From NCBI GenBank assembly GCA_030248135.1, contig JASANC010004705.1:92085-156084 (forward strand): a stretch of 64,000 bases of DNA, written 5' to 3'. The DNA is from Theristus sp. LFF4_11 (lineage: Eukaryota > Nematoda > Chromadorea > Monhysterida > Xyalidae). Made by a program: the position numbers and the translations under genes. A model generated the notes under the pieces. That model saw only the letters and a list, made by a program, of their open reading frames with translations, was not told the DNA's origin and did no database searches. Shown here piece by piece: positions 12,301-23,679 of the stretch (position 1 is its first letter; the number at the start of each line of letters is the position of its first letter).

Positions 12301-13095
12301 TGATGCGTTCACCAACCGGCAGAGGTTTGTTTGGTTGCTTTTAACGGGAGAACACTTGAACAAAGCAACAAGACGAATGGCCCAAGTACTTAAAAAAAGA
12401 GTTGAACGTTTGAAGAAATGCAGCATGTTTAATGTGGGCTAACGCTACCCTTAAAGTATTGTATGATCCGAAATTAAATGGCCTAAACTGTGTTTTTTAG
12501 CTCCGGACAGCGAAAGTCGTGTCCCGAAAATCTATCGAAAAGTGCATCTGAAAACTGGCAAGTTCAGTGTTGAAGAACTGGGCTACGAGCCGTACAATCG
12601 GACGCCACACTCCGGCATCGAGACGTCAAACACGCCAAACGGATATGTGAACGCTGTGCTGATTGTGAGTGGATTTTGTATTTGAAAAAACTGGCAATAA
12701 ATTGTGTCTGATTGCCAAGTTTCAAAAACACGCAACACAGTGCATTTGAAATGTCCCTCGCGTGCAGTACCTCTACCACATCCCTGCGCTGCGTTCGCTC
12801 GTGCTGTCGCATTTGTGTCGCCGCGAGCAGTGCCTGGCGTGCGAGTTGGCGTTCCTGTTTCAAATGCTGAACGACGCCGCTGGCCAACAGCCGTGCTTGG
12901 TGAGTTTTGGTTGGTTTTTGCTGAGTTTGAATGGCACCATCGAGTCATTGACACACCTTCACGTGCAACAAGCTGCATCTGACTGGCGAGATTTTGAACG
13001 TTTTTGAAACTCGTTTGTATTGCAGACGTACAACTTCCAACGTGCTTTCCGAACGAACAGACAGGCGCTGGCGCTTGGTCTGGTGCAGCAAGACC

Positions 13096-13141
<46 letters not shown>

Positions 13142-16100
13142 GAGCGAAACACCACAACCGCTGCTGTTCCAACGGAAGCCTGACCTGAGCGCCACTGTGC
13201 AGTCGTTCACGCGCTTCATCTTGCACGATCTCGCTAAAGTTGGTCTGGCTGTTGTAGTGTTTTCTGTGCAATTAGCATAATTAGCATTGATGATTGCTCT
13301 TAACAGTTCAGTATTCATTAATTCTTCATAGGAACTGAAAGAAAAACCGCCCGAACGACTCAAGCTCACAGCAGCAGCAACAGTGGCTTCGACGCAACGT
13401 GACAATTCCGAATCTTCTCTCTCATCAACCGCTGCCAGGTAAAAAAATCGATTTTCAGGAACTGCGTTACTGACAGTCTTATGGCGTGCTGTGCTGATTG
13501 AATTCGTTTCGTCTTTTTCTTTCAGCGACACAGGCAGCAAGAATGCTGCAGCCGAGAAAGAGCCCGAGACGTCGACCGACATCAAACCAGAGGCGTCGGC
13601 GAAAGTGGCGCAGTTGTTCGCGTCACGGGTGGACATCACGACACAGTGCACCGTGTGCCACACACGCACCGAACGCTCCAATGACGAACTGGTGCACACG
13701 CTCACGTATCCGCTCGGTTGGATTGCTGTTGGATGGAATTTAGACACAGACGCGTTGATTTCACTCGTTTTGTGTGATTTTCATGCGTTTTGCAGTGAGA
13801 ATCACGAATAACTCAGCACACACACAGGCGCGCCGCGTGTGGTGCCGTTCGCGGAGCTGTTGTCGTCGAGTCTGTGCGCGGAGCAAACGAGCCAATCGTT
13901 GCACTGTGCCCAGTGCAGCAGCTACAAACCGACCAATCAACGACGACGTGTGCGCCATCTGCCGCCGGTGCTCGCCATTGACACGCACATCACGCGCGAC
14001 CGGGACATCATCTTCTGGAAGTATCAGTTCGCGGTGAGGGCACGTTTCTAAAACGCTGATTGACTCATTTGTTTAACCAGTAACAAGAAGTGGCGTTCAA
14101 TAATTGTCATGTTGGGTGCTTTGCTGTCATCGTCACAGAATTCGGAGGAGGAAGAAAACTCGAAGCGCTCGAAATCAAAATACAACCAACCGTGCCGTTA
14201 CGACCTTGACTGTCACCGTGAGAACTGTCGCTACATACACGATCACAGGTGAGGTCGAGCGCTGAAAAGTTGTCAGTTTGTTGTTTAAGTGCTGTTTGAT
14301 CACATTTTGTGGAAAAGTCACATTGCTGCAACAATTTACTAATGCGAAACCCGAAACGTCATTCAATCAGGCATCCGGATGTCTCAATGAAAGCAGAGCG
14401 CTCGCATTGGCTGCCGTCGCAATTCACGGCGGAGCTCAGCTCCACTGGCCACGTGCGCATCAGTGTGCGTCTTTTTTTCAGTATTCATTTTCATTTGTGG
14501 TTCCGTTCATGCCCACTGCTATTGATAAACGCAAACACTGCCGCCGCTGTCAGGTGCCTCCGAGCAGCGAGCCGAGCGAGCAGGTCGACACTGCAAACGA
14601 GCAGTCCCAGACGGACGCTCTGGTCACTCAGGCAGCATGCGACGACGACGCCGACGCCCCCCGGCAGAGCTTCCAGTACGAACTGGCAGCGATCGTGTAC
14701 CTGATCAAGGACGAGCCGGAGCCGCACCTGGTCACGTTCGTCAGTGTGCCCGCGTATCAGCGGCCGCAGACCGCACCAGACAAGAACGACACGACACTGC
14801 CTGTTTCGGAGAAGGAAACGGGCGCCAGCAACTGTTGGCTGCTGTTCAACGATCTGATCGTGTCGCGAATACCGGCCGACGAGGCGTTGCACTTCGACAC
14901 GCAATGGAAGTGGCCGTGTCTGTTCTTTTATCGACAAACGATGACACCCGATGGGCTCGCAGACGCAAGCGACGAGCCGGAGATTGGCGGTGCGCGGATG
15001 GCTGGGTTTTGGCAGAGGAAGCCACCTTGGCGGCCTGTCATTTTTCGGCAGTTATTTGATTGCATGGTAGCATCTCTGAACCCGGTTCCGCACTGCGTTC
15101 CGATTTTTGTGATGTTTCGAGAATGGTTTTCTGATGGGTTCCGGTAGGATGTCCATAGATTAACATGGACACCCAACTATATGTAACCCACCAACAAAAA
15201 CCATTCGCAAAATCTCAATCCCAGGTGTGATGCGGAACCGAATTTGGTTGGATGGCTACATTTTAGCTGAGTGAGACACGCTGATTGGTGGCGCAGCACC
15301 GGTTCGCTTGCGAGGTCTCAGCAATGGTTTTTGTGTTTCCGATGCTTGTCACAGCAGCAATTGTTCTGTTTCTGCAGCGTGCCTCCGTCTGGACGAGTCC
15401 GTGTTTGCGCTTGACGAATGTCTCTCGTTGCGTCGTCGTCTCTCGTCATCGCCGTTCGTCCCGTTGGCCGACATTGAGCTGCCAGAGCCGGGCACTCTAG
15501 TCGCGCTGGACGCCGAATTCGTGTCGTTGAATCCGGTCTGTTGAGTCAGAACAAAACATCGTCGCTTCGAAATTGTTCGGTTTTAGAATAGAATTGGGCA
15601 AAGTCACTGCAATTCTCCAGGAAGACAGCGAGCTGTCGTCGGAAGCAACGATCACCATTGGCGGAAAAGCGACGTCGCCGCCGAAAACTCCGCCCTCTCT
15701 GATGACGGTCGCGCGCGTCACGTGTGTTCGAGGGTTCGTTTGTTGGAAACCTCGAATTTGTTTGTGAAATTGTGACATTGTCAGTGTTTGCATTTCTTTG
15801 TTGCTCTTTAGCTCCGGCGACAAGAAGGGCACACCGTTCATGGACGATTTCATAACATCGCAAGATGAGGTTTGTGATGAAGAAAGTCTGTACTGTTGTC
15901 CTCTGTCAAACTAACGGCTGGTCCAAGCAAAGATTCATTGCTCAAACGATTCTCAGGTTGCTGACTATCTGACAAAATTCAGTGGCATAAAGCCGGGTGA
16001 CTTGAATCCGAACGTGTCCAGCAAGCATCTCACGACGCTAAAAGCGGTTTATTTGAAACTGCGTTACTTGATTAATCGAGGCGTCGTCTTCGTTGGTCAC

Positions 16101-16681
16101 GGCTTGAACAGCGACTTTCGCATGCTAAATCTCGTTGTGAGTTTTGCAGTTCAGCATTTTTAACGGTTGTTTCAGTTTCATTAACACCGCTGAAAGTAGA
16201 CGTAGATTCAGATGCTGAAAGTGTTGCAAACTTTAGGTTCCAAAAGAGCAAGTCCGCGACACCGTATACCTGTACCACTTGCCACGGCATCGTATGGTCT
16301 CATTGCGCTTCTTGGCGTGGTATTTTCTTGGTTGGTTGTTGGTTCTGTGTTTTGTTTTGCAATTTTTTGACGTGTGTGACGGTGGTGAAGCAACACAGCT
16401 TGTTTGCTCAACTCAACTCAACACATCTCAATTTGTTCAAATTGCACATCGCAGACGTGACCATCCAAGAGGACGAACACGACAGTGCGGAAGACGCGCG
16501 CACGGCGTTGCTGTTGTACGAGAAGTACTTGGAGTTGACGGCAACATCGAACTCACCGTCGAGTGAGCAAGCTGCTGCAGACAGTGCAGAGCAACACGCA
16601 TCGTTCAGAAGGCAACTCGAGAAAATGTACGAAAAGGGCCGCCATCTTCAATGGACTGTCCCGGCGAGCGGTGCAAAGTGA
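9334..16681 (+). CDS. PAN2: PAN2, catalytic subunit of the PAN2-PAN3 poly(A) deadenylase
   Basis: Cytoplasmic DEDDh 3'-5' exonuclease that starts mRNA poly(A) shortening with PAN3. About 26 exons: 9334-9411 (tentative), 9499-9645, 9961-10157, 10396-10525, 10612-10686, 10826-10947, 11007-11154, 11220-11349, 11403-11521, 11601-11734, 12071-12324, 12501-12664, 12768-12899, 13026-13238, 13332-13438, 13526-13716, 13828-14033, 14139-14248, 14371-14464, 14554-14989, 15378-15535, 15621-15733, 15812-15869, 15957-16136, 16237-16330, 16455-16681; about 1338 aa, in frame. Order: WD40 propeller ([20 protein letters not shown]), PAN3-binding linker ([18 protein letters not shown]), inactive ubiquitin-hydrolase-like domain ([14 protein letters not shown]), and exonuclease with [31 protein letters not shown] and [11 protein letters not shown], so all DEDDh residues are present. 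Oddities: 16 consecutive Gln, a CCCH motif, and a first exon that fits only with a GC donor. Convergent with the SLC7 gene. Confidence 0.95.
10178..10240 (+). repeat. Decayed end of the TATCCAACTAG MITE in PAN2 intron
   Basis: TATGCAATTAGCTG and the following TTTGGTTGGTGATCAC match the terminus of the elements at 43689-43819 and 51597-51733 with few changes. No opposite terminus is visible, so this is a half copy inside the intron 10158-10395. Confidence 0.5.
13095..13142 (+). repeat. CAA/CAG microsatellite coding for 16 Gln in PAN2
   Basis: Fifteen CAA codons followed by CAG, directly after LGLVQQD in the ubiquitin-hydrolase-like domain. The tract is in the frame fixed by flanking conserved sequence (NFQRAFRT before, [12 protein letters not shown] after), so it is translated. 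Confidence 0.9.
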
Positions 16682-16991
16682 TAGGCTTCGCGGTGTAGCT
16701 GGGAAATACGTTTGTCAATGGGGTGTTTGAAGCCCGGCTTGCTAATTTCCCTGTCTTCTTGTGACTCTTCGGCGAAATCAATCAGTTTACAAGCTGGCAT
16801 ACACGGGTTTTCGCATACTTGTGTTTCTGCACCATGTCCGTGCGATGGTGAGGTGCTCTTGACTTGCCTCCATGTGGTGCACGTTGCTTCAATCTCCGTC
16901 AGGCACGCGCACCGCATGGGGAAAGTCAACCACGGTTCACCACACCGTCGCATGGGTTTGATGTTCTGTATCTGTACATATTGTTTCTGTA

Positions 16992-16997
16992 TTTATT
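16992..16997 (-). terminator. Poly(A) signal of the SLC7 gene
   Basis: AATAAA on the minus strand 58 nt past the SLC7 stop. It lies in the 374-bp convergent spacer (16682-17055), where no plus-strand AATAAA for PAN2 was seen. Confidence 0.5.
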
Positions 16998-17055
16998 TGT
17001 TGATCTTGTCTTGTATGAATCATGAAATGTCAAAGAACACCCGGATACGCGAATG

Positions 17056-20000
17056 CTAAAATCGTGTCACCACTGTTACGTCTGCGCTGCCGTAAGTCGT
17101 AGAGCGGGGGTGTGGCTCCGTAAAAACAGTGGATGTGCTGCTGCACACAGAACTCGCTCTCCGTCTCGTGATCGGGACAACAAAGCCTAATGGACCAACA
17201 TCCCGGATACTGTTCACGTTCACCGACTCGTCTTGCGTCGCTGAATTTCCTCGCTTGTCAGCTGCCAACTCGCCAAACACAAGTTTCTGCGCCAGAATTG
17301 TCAGGGATTCTGGAATGTGTTGACGCTTTTGTTTCGTTTCATCAACTTCGGCAATCACAAGGATATCACTGTAGATCTGAAAAAGCGCGGTAGTCGAAAG
17401 GAAATGCAGCACATATAGATTCATACCATTGATGGCCGTCAGTGGTCGTTGCCACTTGAAGTCGTACTTTATTACGGCGAAGTAAATCGCCAACGCGAAC
17501 GCCATGATTGCGACGTCGATCAGCGCAATTTTTGGCGTAAACACGATCAAAACGATGACAAGCGAGCTTGCGACCAGCAGGTAGCCGAAGTGCAGTGCCA
17601 GTGGCATCTGTGTGTCAACGAAATGAACGAATCTGCTTGGTTGCTTTGTGGAATATAATACACGATCAACAAGTCCGAAACGGTTTTTACATCTCATTTT
17701 ATAAGAAATACGATTTTATGAAAGATCCTAAATTCTGGAATACAACAGTGGTTCAACCCTAATAGCGATGCTCTTGCGACGTCCGATCGGCAGTGACCTC
17801 AGTCGTATCATGATCACTGCGAGCATGCTGAAGACACGCGGCAGCCAAACGACGAAGACGACGTAGTCGATGATTCTGCCAACGTCGCTCAACAACGACA
17901 GCAATGCCGACAGAGTGCACTGAAATGACTGTCAGTGGGTTTGTTGCCGTTTTTGGCTTTCTTGTGAGTTCGGTTCCCGTGAGGCAATGTGGTTAAGTGG
18001 TTCTGCTTATTTTTTGTTTGAGAATCACTGGTCAGCTCACCAGTGAAATGACAGCCATTTGTGGTATGCCGTTGTGGGCGTTTTGCACGGCGAGAAACGC
18101 AGGCAGTTGACGCTTGCGAGCGGCAGCAAAAAAGTACCTGCAATTGAAAAACTTTCGGGTGTTCTGCTCAGAGCAGTTCGTTTGGTTCGTCGTGACGTTT
18201 GATAAAAAGCTAAGTTGCTGTTTTGTGTTTTAAAAATATTGCTTCAAAACTGTGTTATCGCGGATTTTTTTAGAAAAGTGCATTATTGTTTTGCGCTGTG
18301 TAATTTATTCTGTACCTTATTATTATATTAGAACACGGGCGCGTGCTGGCGTTCCAAAACTTTCGCTTTCCGGTCACCGCGAATAACTGGGCGTGCAAGT
18401 TTATAATGCATTTATTTTCCCACGCTACCTAAACAGTATAAATACTCTTTGCTGCCGTGCTGTATCGATACTTTGTGGCATACAACGCCATGAAACTCAT
18501 AGCTGAAAAACGGTAAGGTGTTTCATACACAAAGTGACCGTTATCGATTTTTTGACCAATGGACCTATAAAAATCGTGTTTTAGCTTAAGTCCAGATCCA
18601 TATAAGCGAAGCGATTTTGCAATCGACGGTAGTATCAGTTTGTGAAGCCTAGTGAGCCATCTTGACGCTAGACTTCATTACTAGTACACCTAACTTATTC
18701 ATCTGTGCGAAAGGGGTTTTGAGGTTTGTGTTTGGAAGTCATCATATTCGCAGATTATGAAATAAAACCACTGATCTAGACATTGAGTTCAATTTTCTCA
18801 ATGTGTGGCACACCCAATAAATTTTCTAGTCCGACTATTAGAGTTAGACGGTAAAATACATGCCTGCTTCCGCCGAGTATGGTCGCATTGATATTCGATA
18901 TCACGACAACGCTGATCACGAACGGCACAATCAGTGCCACCTTGTGGCCAACCACTTCGGCGATGAACGCCTGTATCGGGATTAGAAACCGCTAAAATCG
19001 CAATTTTAAAATAGAAATGGGATGGGCAAATTTTAAGAAAACCTGCGCAACTGCGGTGGCACTGAGCATTCCGTCGACACCGAGCACCGAAAAGTAAGCA
19101 GCATTCACGGCCAAATAAATCAGGGTGATTGCTGTGATGCCAGCGACAGACGCCACTGGGATTGTTCTGAATAATGTTTGAGTTTGATTATGGCTATGTG
19201 ATACCACTATTTGCGTAGACACCCGGACCCTGCACATGAGTATTCTCCGACCTTGTCGGTCTGTCGATCTCTTCCACAATCATTATCAGATCGTCCCAGC
19301 CGGAATACGAGAACAAGCATCCGTAGAGCGCCTCGGTCACCGCGGCTGGCTCGTACGCGGTGCCACTGAACGCGCCCGACAACTGCTGGACACCGTCTGG
19401 AATGTCAACGAAACTTTGATTTCACCTTTCGAGGGTGGGCACGTGCAACAACAAAAAGGCTAAAAAGAAATTGTTCGTTCGTGCCCCGAACTACGCAGTA
19501 ATAAACGCCGATGCCGATGATGCAGCCGAGTGCCGCCGTTGTACAGACGGCTGTGAGAATTTGAAACGGCGCCGCAAAGCGTCCCAGCGGTTTCAGGTTG
19601 CCGTACATGAGAACAGCTGAAACGAGCAACTGTGCGCTCACGTAGACAAAAACTAAATATTCAACAGTCCTGAATCACCTGTCACAACGGTTCCAAGCAA
19701 CGGCTCGAGATAGTACAGAGCGTCGGTGGACAAGCACAGCCACGGCTGTATGGCCTGCAGCACGTAGCGCCCGATCGTGCGACTTTGGATCGCAATGGAG
19801 CCTGGCCAGCTGAGCAGCACGCTCGCCAGCATCATCACGAATGCTGGGGCAAACCGAAAATGTGCACGCGGCGATTAGCAAAAACTGGCAGACGTGGGAC
19901 AACAAACTGCCACTGCCTCAAAGTGCGAGCAAATTGGAGGCAGAAAAAACACACAGAAAGTAGTTGCCCTTTTGGTATCCTTTAAGTGCCCCAAAAAATC

Positions 20001-20512
20001 GTGGTTCCGTGGTGCGCATGGTACCCCACACCGCTCAGAGGATTTTTGTGTGCCAAGATTATTTTTGGGGCACGTCACCATAATGGTCTCTGAGGGCACC
20101 AAAACAGCAACTTTTCTCCGCGCGTAACATTCCAATATGCATACCACTTCATCTCGCACATGAACGCGTAATCCACGCCGAACGCTGGTATCATGCCGGA
20201 CAGTTCCGAGTAGCAGAGTGCGCCCCAGATTGAGATGAGACCGCCGACCAGCCAGATCAGCAGCGTCGCACCGACGGAGCGCACGTTCTGCAGCACAACG
20301 GTCGGCGACACGAAAATGCCGCTGCCGATGACGCCGCCGACGAGGTAGGCGCTCGCGCTGAGCACGCCCAGGCGTCTGCGCTGGGGGCGTTGCAAGGCGG
20401 CATCGGCTGGTGTGCGTGGGAAATTGAGGGTGGAATTGGAATTGGAGGATGATGTGGCGGCGCTGGAAGAGGCGACGTCAACGTGCTCGTTGTGGTGGTT
20501 CGGCGCAGGCAT
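17056..20512 (-). CDS. SLC7 (LAT/CAT-like) amino-acid transporter light chain
   Basis: Twelve-TM APC-superfamily exchanger of amino acids in the plasma membrane. Exons (minus): 20512-~20129, ~19843-19679, 19652-19495, ~19385-19252, 19166-19043, 18970-18864, 18137-18041, 17919-17758, 17607-17056. Hallmarks: Ser/Asn-rich N-tail, TM1 motif GVIGSGIFVSP, LCYSELSGMIPAFGVDYAF, LLSWPGSIAIQSRT, GCLFSYSGWDDL followed by VEEI, YLAVNAAYFSVL, SNINATILGGSRYFFAAARK and a ~90-residue cytosolic C-tail. The conserved Ser-Arg-Tyr is rebuilt only by a GC donor (GGAAGCAG|GCATGT) at 18863. The exon 1/exon 2 junction is unresolved: no GT donor of the required phase exists, and FGLP, expected here, is encoded in another frame just upstream. 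The intron 18863-18138 is long (726 nt) for this gene. The C-terminal extension assumes no further intron after 17607. Confidence 0.88.
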
Positions 20513-20898
20513 GGTTCTGTTATTTTATTTCGCCGAAATGCATGTACGTACCGTATACATAGATACACGCGACTCGTTTCTATACACTCGTATGTGGGAA
20601 CTGTGCGGAAAAACATTTCAGATTTTTGCTGGTACTAGGATGCACGAGACAAAATGATAAGAAAAAACGACACTTTATCAAATAACAAATTTTTACAAAA
20701 TAGGTGAGTGCATTTTACGAAACACAGAACAGTCACGTTTTGCTAAAAAAATCGCAGCGTGAAATTGACACTTAGTTTTTATGCCTTTTGTATCTGTGTA
20801 AAGTTTGCTGAAAACTCCAATATTCACAAACAAAAAATAACAAAACCAATGTTCATTGTTTCCGGCTTGACTTTCCAGTTATGCGTTTGTGAGATGAG

Positions 20899-22124
20899 TC
20901 ACTGTTTGTTCGTCTGCGTCCGAATGAAGCCTTTGACATTGCTGCGATGAAGGACCCCGTTCTTGGACATCAACTCGATCGCCGTGATCGTGGCCGTTTC
21001 TTTTCGCTGCTCATGCATGTACTCGTGATACTGACCTGAATAGTGGTTTCGAAGTTTCAGAAAAAATATATAAAAAGGGATAAGACGATTGTTTTCAATA
21101 TGATTGTAATCACTGTACACTGCACCAGCGTAGATGACGAGCAGACCGCCCCAGGCGATCGACCAGAACCAGCCGACCAGGAACAGAGTGACCGTGAGGA
21201 ACTGCGCCGTTCCGGTCAGCAGATTCACAACGAGCGCCACGAATCGTGAGCCTTCGCTGAGCACAAGACGTGGCTGGCCGAAACACAGACCGCAGACGCC
21301 GGACAAGATCGTGCCTGCACAGTTGCACCATGGCACTCACTGATTGGTGGTCATCGTCATTATGAACATGTAGCGTTTTAGCCACGTCAACATGACCAAC
21401 CAGATCCAGGCAGCGCCACGTTCAGAAACAGGCACAGGAATGCCAGCGGACGCGGCAAGAATGGGATCGCCCGATGGATCACGGCCTCATCGAGAATCAG
21501 CTCGTCCAAGCGTAAACAAAACAGCAAACCGTAAGGAAACAAGAAATAAGGGATAAAATGCAATTACTGAACATGCACATGTACAACAGAAGTATTTGTT
21601 GAAACTTTGAAAACAACAATCATCGAAAGACACCAATCTTTTTGAACAGCGCTGCGATTTCCGCCAGCGGCGCGCGTTGACGCCGCCTCATCGCTCGTCG
21701 TCTCATGGGTCTGTGCGAATAGCAAAGTTTAAAAAAATTGAAATGTATTGGAGGTATGTAAATGATGACAGTCAAGAATGTTGACTGAAAATTAAAATTT
21801 TAAAAATTAATTTAGTACCACAGCTTTAACATGCAGCGGTGCCAATATGCCTTCTTGGCGTCCATACGCAAGGATTTCCGGTATTTTCTCACGCACATTT
21901 TTCCAGCCACGAGGTTCGTGCTCTAGATTAAAAAATTCTTGAAACAGTGTTTTTCAAAACTTGTCCCAAATCAAAACCTTACCGAACGTGACATGAGCGA
22001 GCTTCTTGCTCTTTCCGATGATCGTCTCTTTTTGCTCCATTTTCAGCTCAGCGATCTTGTTTGCATAAAAGCTTGGTCGGCTGGCAGAATGCGGTAGTTC
22101 CTCCTCTAGTCTCCGGTATTCCAT
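20899..22124 (-). CDS. STUM: Stum / SPEC3 family membrane protein
   Basis: Small multi-pass membrane protein; in Drosophila, stum is required for mechanosensing in proprioceptive neurons, and SPEC3 is ciliary in sea urchin. Exons (minus): 22124-21983, 21922-21819, 21710-21648, 21500-21401, 21314-21126, 21035-20899; 244 aa, frame closes. Family core: AIPFLPRPLAFLCLFLNVAL followed by PGSGTILSGVCGLCFG, a middle TM pair (FLTVTLFLVGWFWSIAWGG) and LLVIYAG. The first ~110 residues are hydrophilic (starts MEYRRLEEELPHSASRP) and the last 45 are charged and cytosolic. The third exon boundary is the weakest, chosen for phase. The gene is in tandem 386 bp upstream of the SLC7 gene on the same strand. Function is inferred from family only. 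Confidence 0.85.
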
Positions 22125-23281
22125 TGTTCCGATTCAAATTCAAATCACACTCTCAACACGAGTTTTGTCAAAATCCAATCTACGATCAAATCTTTACATT
22201 ACGCAAATGTCAAATAAAGATCACGTCGTTTTCAACTGTCTAAACTTTCTGCTTTCTTTTGTGGTTCAATGGAAAGAGCAAGAGAAACAGTGACTAAAAC
22301 GAAAGAAAGTAATCGAGTTAGCCACCACCAGAACCATGACTCGTTTTTTTTCTTTCGAGCTCAATATTTTGGAACAGCTCATTTCGCCCTTGGTCGTGCT
22401 GGTGTCATGCATTTTTTCCAAGATATTGGCCACAGAATTTACTGCGGAAATCCCAGTTGGGAATTTTGTTCGCACATGCGGTTATCTAGTGGCTATCTTA
22501 TCTGATATTCTGCATGTAGGGATCACTATGCCTACCAAACGTTTTCAGGCAACGACGAAAAAAACGCAAACGGTTTCAGCCAATGCTTGAAAACCGTCAC
22601 CGTTTTCAGTTCGGTTTTTTCAGTGTTGTTACGTGTTCAACGACAACACGAACAAACCAGCAATTTTGAACCAAGACAGTATGAGTACATCATAGAAACG
22701 GACTCTTGGTTAGGGTATTTGTGACACTTGCGGCTTCAAATGTTGAGAATCTGGTTTGTGCATAACCAAAAACGTTCGATGCAAAAAACGACCGGCGGTG
22801 CTGAAGAAAAAAAATAAAGTTTCAAATAAAACAAAGTGAATGAACAAACAAAATAAATAAAAATAAGTGCACAAAATAGTAAAGTGTTCAACAACACTCT
22901 GAAACAAATCGTCTGACCAGACCCGTCGTCTGCAGCAGTTGAACCGAGTTCATTGTTTCTTCGTATTCTGCTAAAAAATGCAATTTATTAATCATGCGGA
23001 TGCGCGAGCGAGCGCCAGCGAGCGGAGAGCGCATCACGCATTATATGGCTGATATTCCCTCGCGCGCTTTTTTCAAATTTGCTCGCTGCGTCCAGCGAGC
23101 ATAGTATAAGCCACAAACTTGGTTCTGTGCACACGAAACGAACACCCAAAGTTGTGCTTGGAGCCGCAAAAAAAATTTTATCCGACTATTTTTCATACGC
23201 TGTAGACACGAAAAACCTATTCTGAAATTTATGTTACTTATTTTCCTTGGTATTTTTTTTTTCTGGTATGTAATCAACATG
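22125..23281. other. Intergenic, no supported gene
   Basis: Upstream of STUM. A plus-strand frame at 22336-22590 (84 aa, one hydrophobic segment) and a minus frame at 23041-23280 have no recognised domain or splice support. GC-rich GCGAGCGAGCGCCAGCGAGC at 23005-23024 is a short GCGA-type simple sequence. Confidence 0.45.
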
Positions 23282-23640
23282 TGTTTGCCCTTTCAATTTT
23301 TACCTGCGACACTTTCGCAGTCGAACAAAAATGTTCCCTGGGGTAATTCCACCCGGAGATTTTGAAAATTGGGTTAATTTTTTACCCAGACCCTGTTTTT
23401 GGGTAAAAAATTGGGCATTTTTAATTGTTGGGAGGATTTTCACCTGGTTTTAAGTGTTCGCCCTTTCAGTTTTTAGCTGGGACACTTTCACAGTTGAACA
23501 AAATTTTTTCCTAGGGTAATTTCATCCGTAGATTCTGAAAATTTAGTTTATTTTTTTGCCCGGGCATTTTTTGGGGTCAAAATTGTGCATTTTTTAAAGT
23601 TGGTAGCATTTTGACTGGGTATCAGTTTTTCACTCTTACA
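23282..23640 (+). repeat. Two diverged tandem copies of a ~175-bp unit
   Basis: Copies begin near 23287 (GCCCTTTCAATTTTTACCTG) and 23460 (GCCCTTTCAGTTTTTAGCTG). They share the order ACACTTTC.CAG, GGTAATT, AGATT.TGAAAATT, TTGGGCATTTTT-like and a GTTTTTTGGG-like run. They sit immediately before the satellite array but have a different unit. Confidence 0.7.
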
Positions 23641-23679
23641 AATTTTGTCTGAGCTACGAAAAATAGGAGAAATGTTTAG

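Noticed and set aside
12945..13747. Long minus-strand frame with poly-Cys/Leu opposite PAN2
   Set aside because: It is the antisense shadow of the CAA/CAG tract and of PAN2 exons.
17340..17460. Additional intron in the last SLC7 exon
   Set aside because: A GTATGA donor and a TTTTTCAG acceptor exist, but joining them gives an immediate stop, while the unspliced frame stays open.
22336..22590. 84-codon plus-strand frame with a hydrophobic stretch
   Set aside because: No family, no splice partners, and no support beyond being open.
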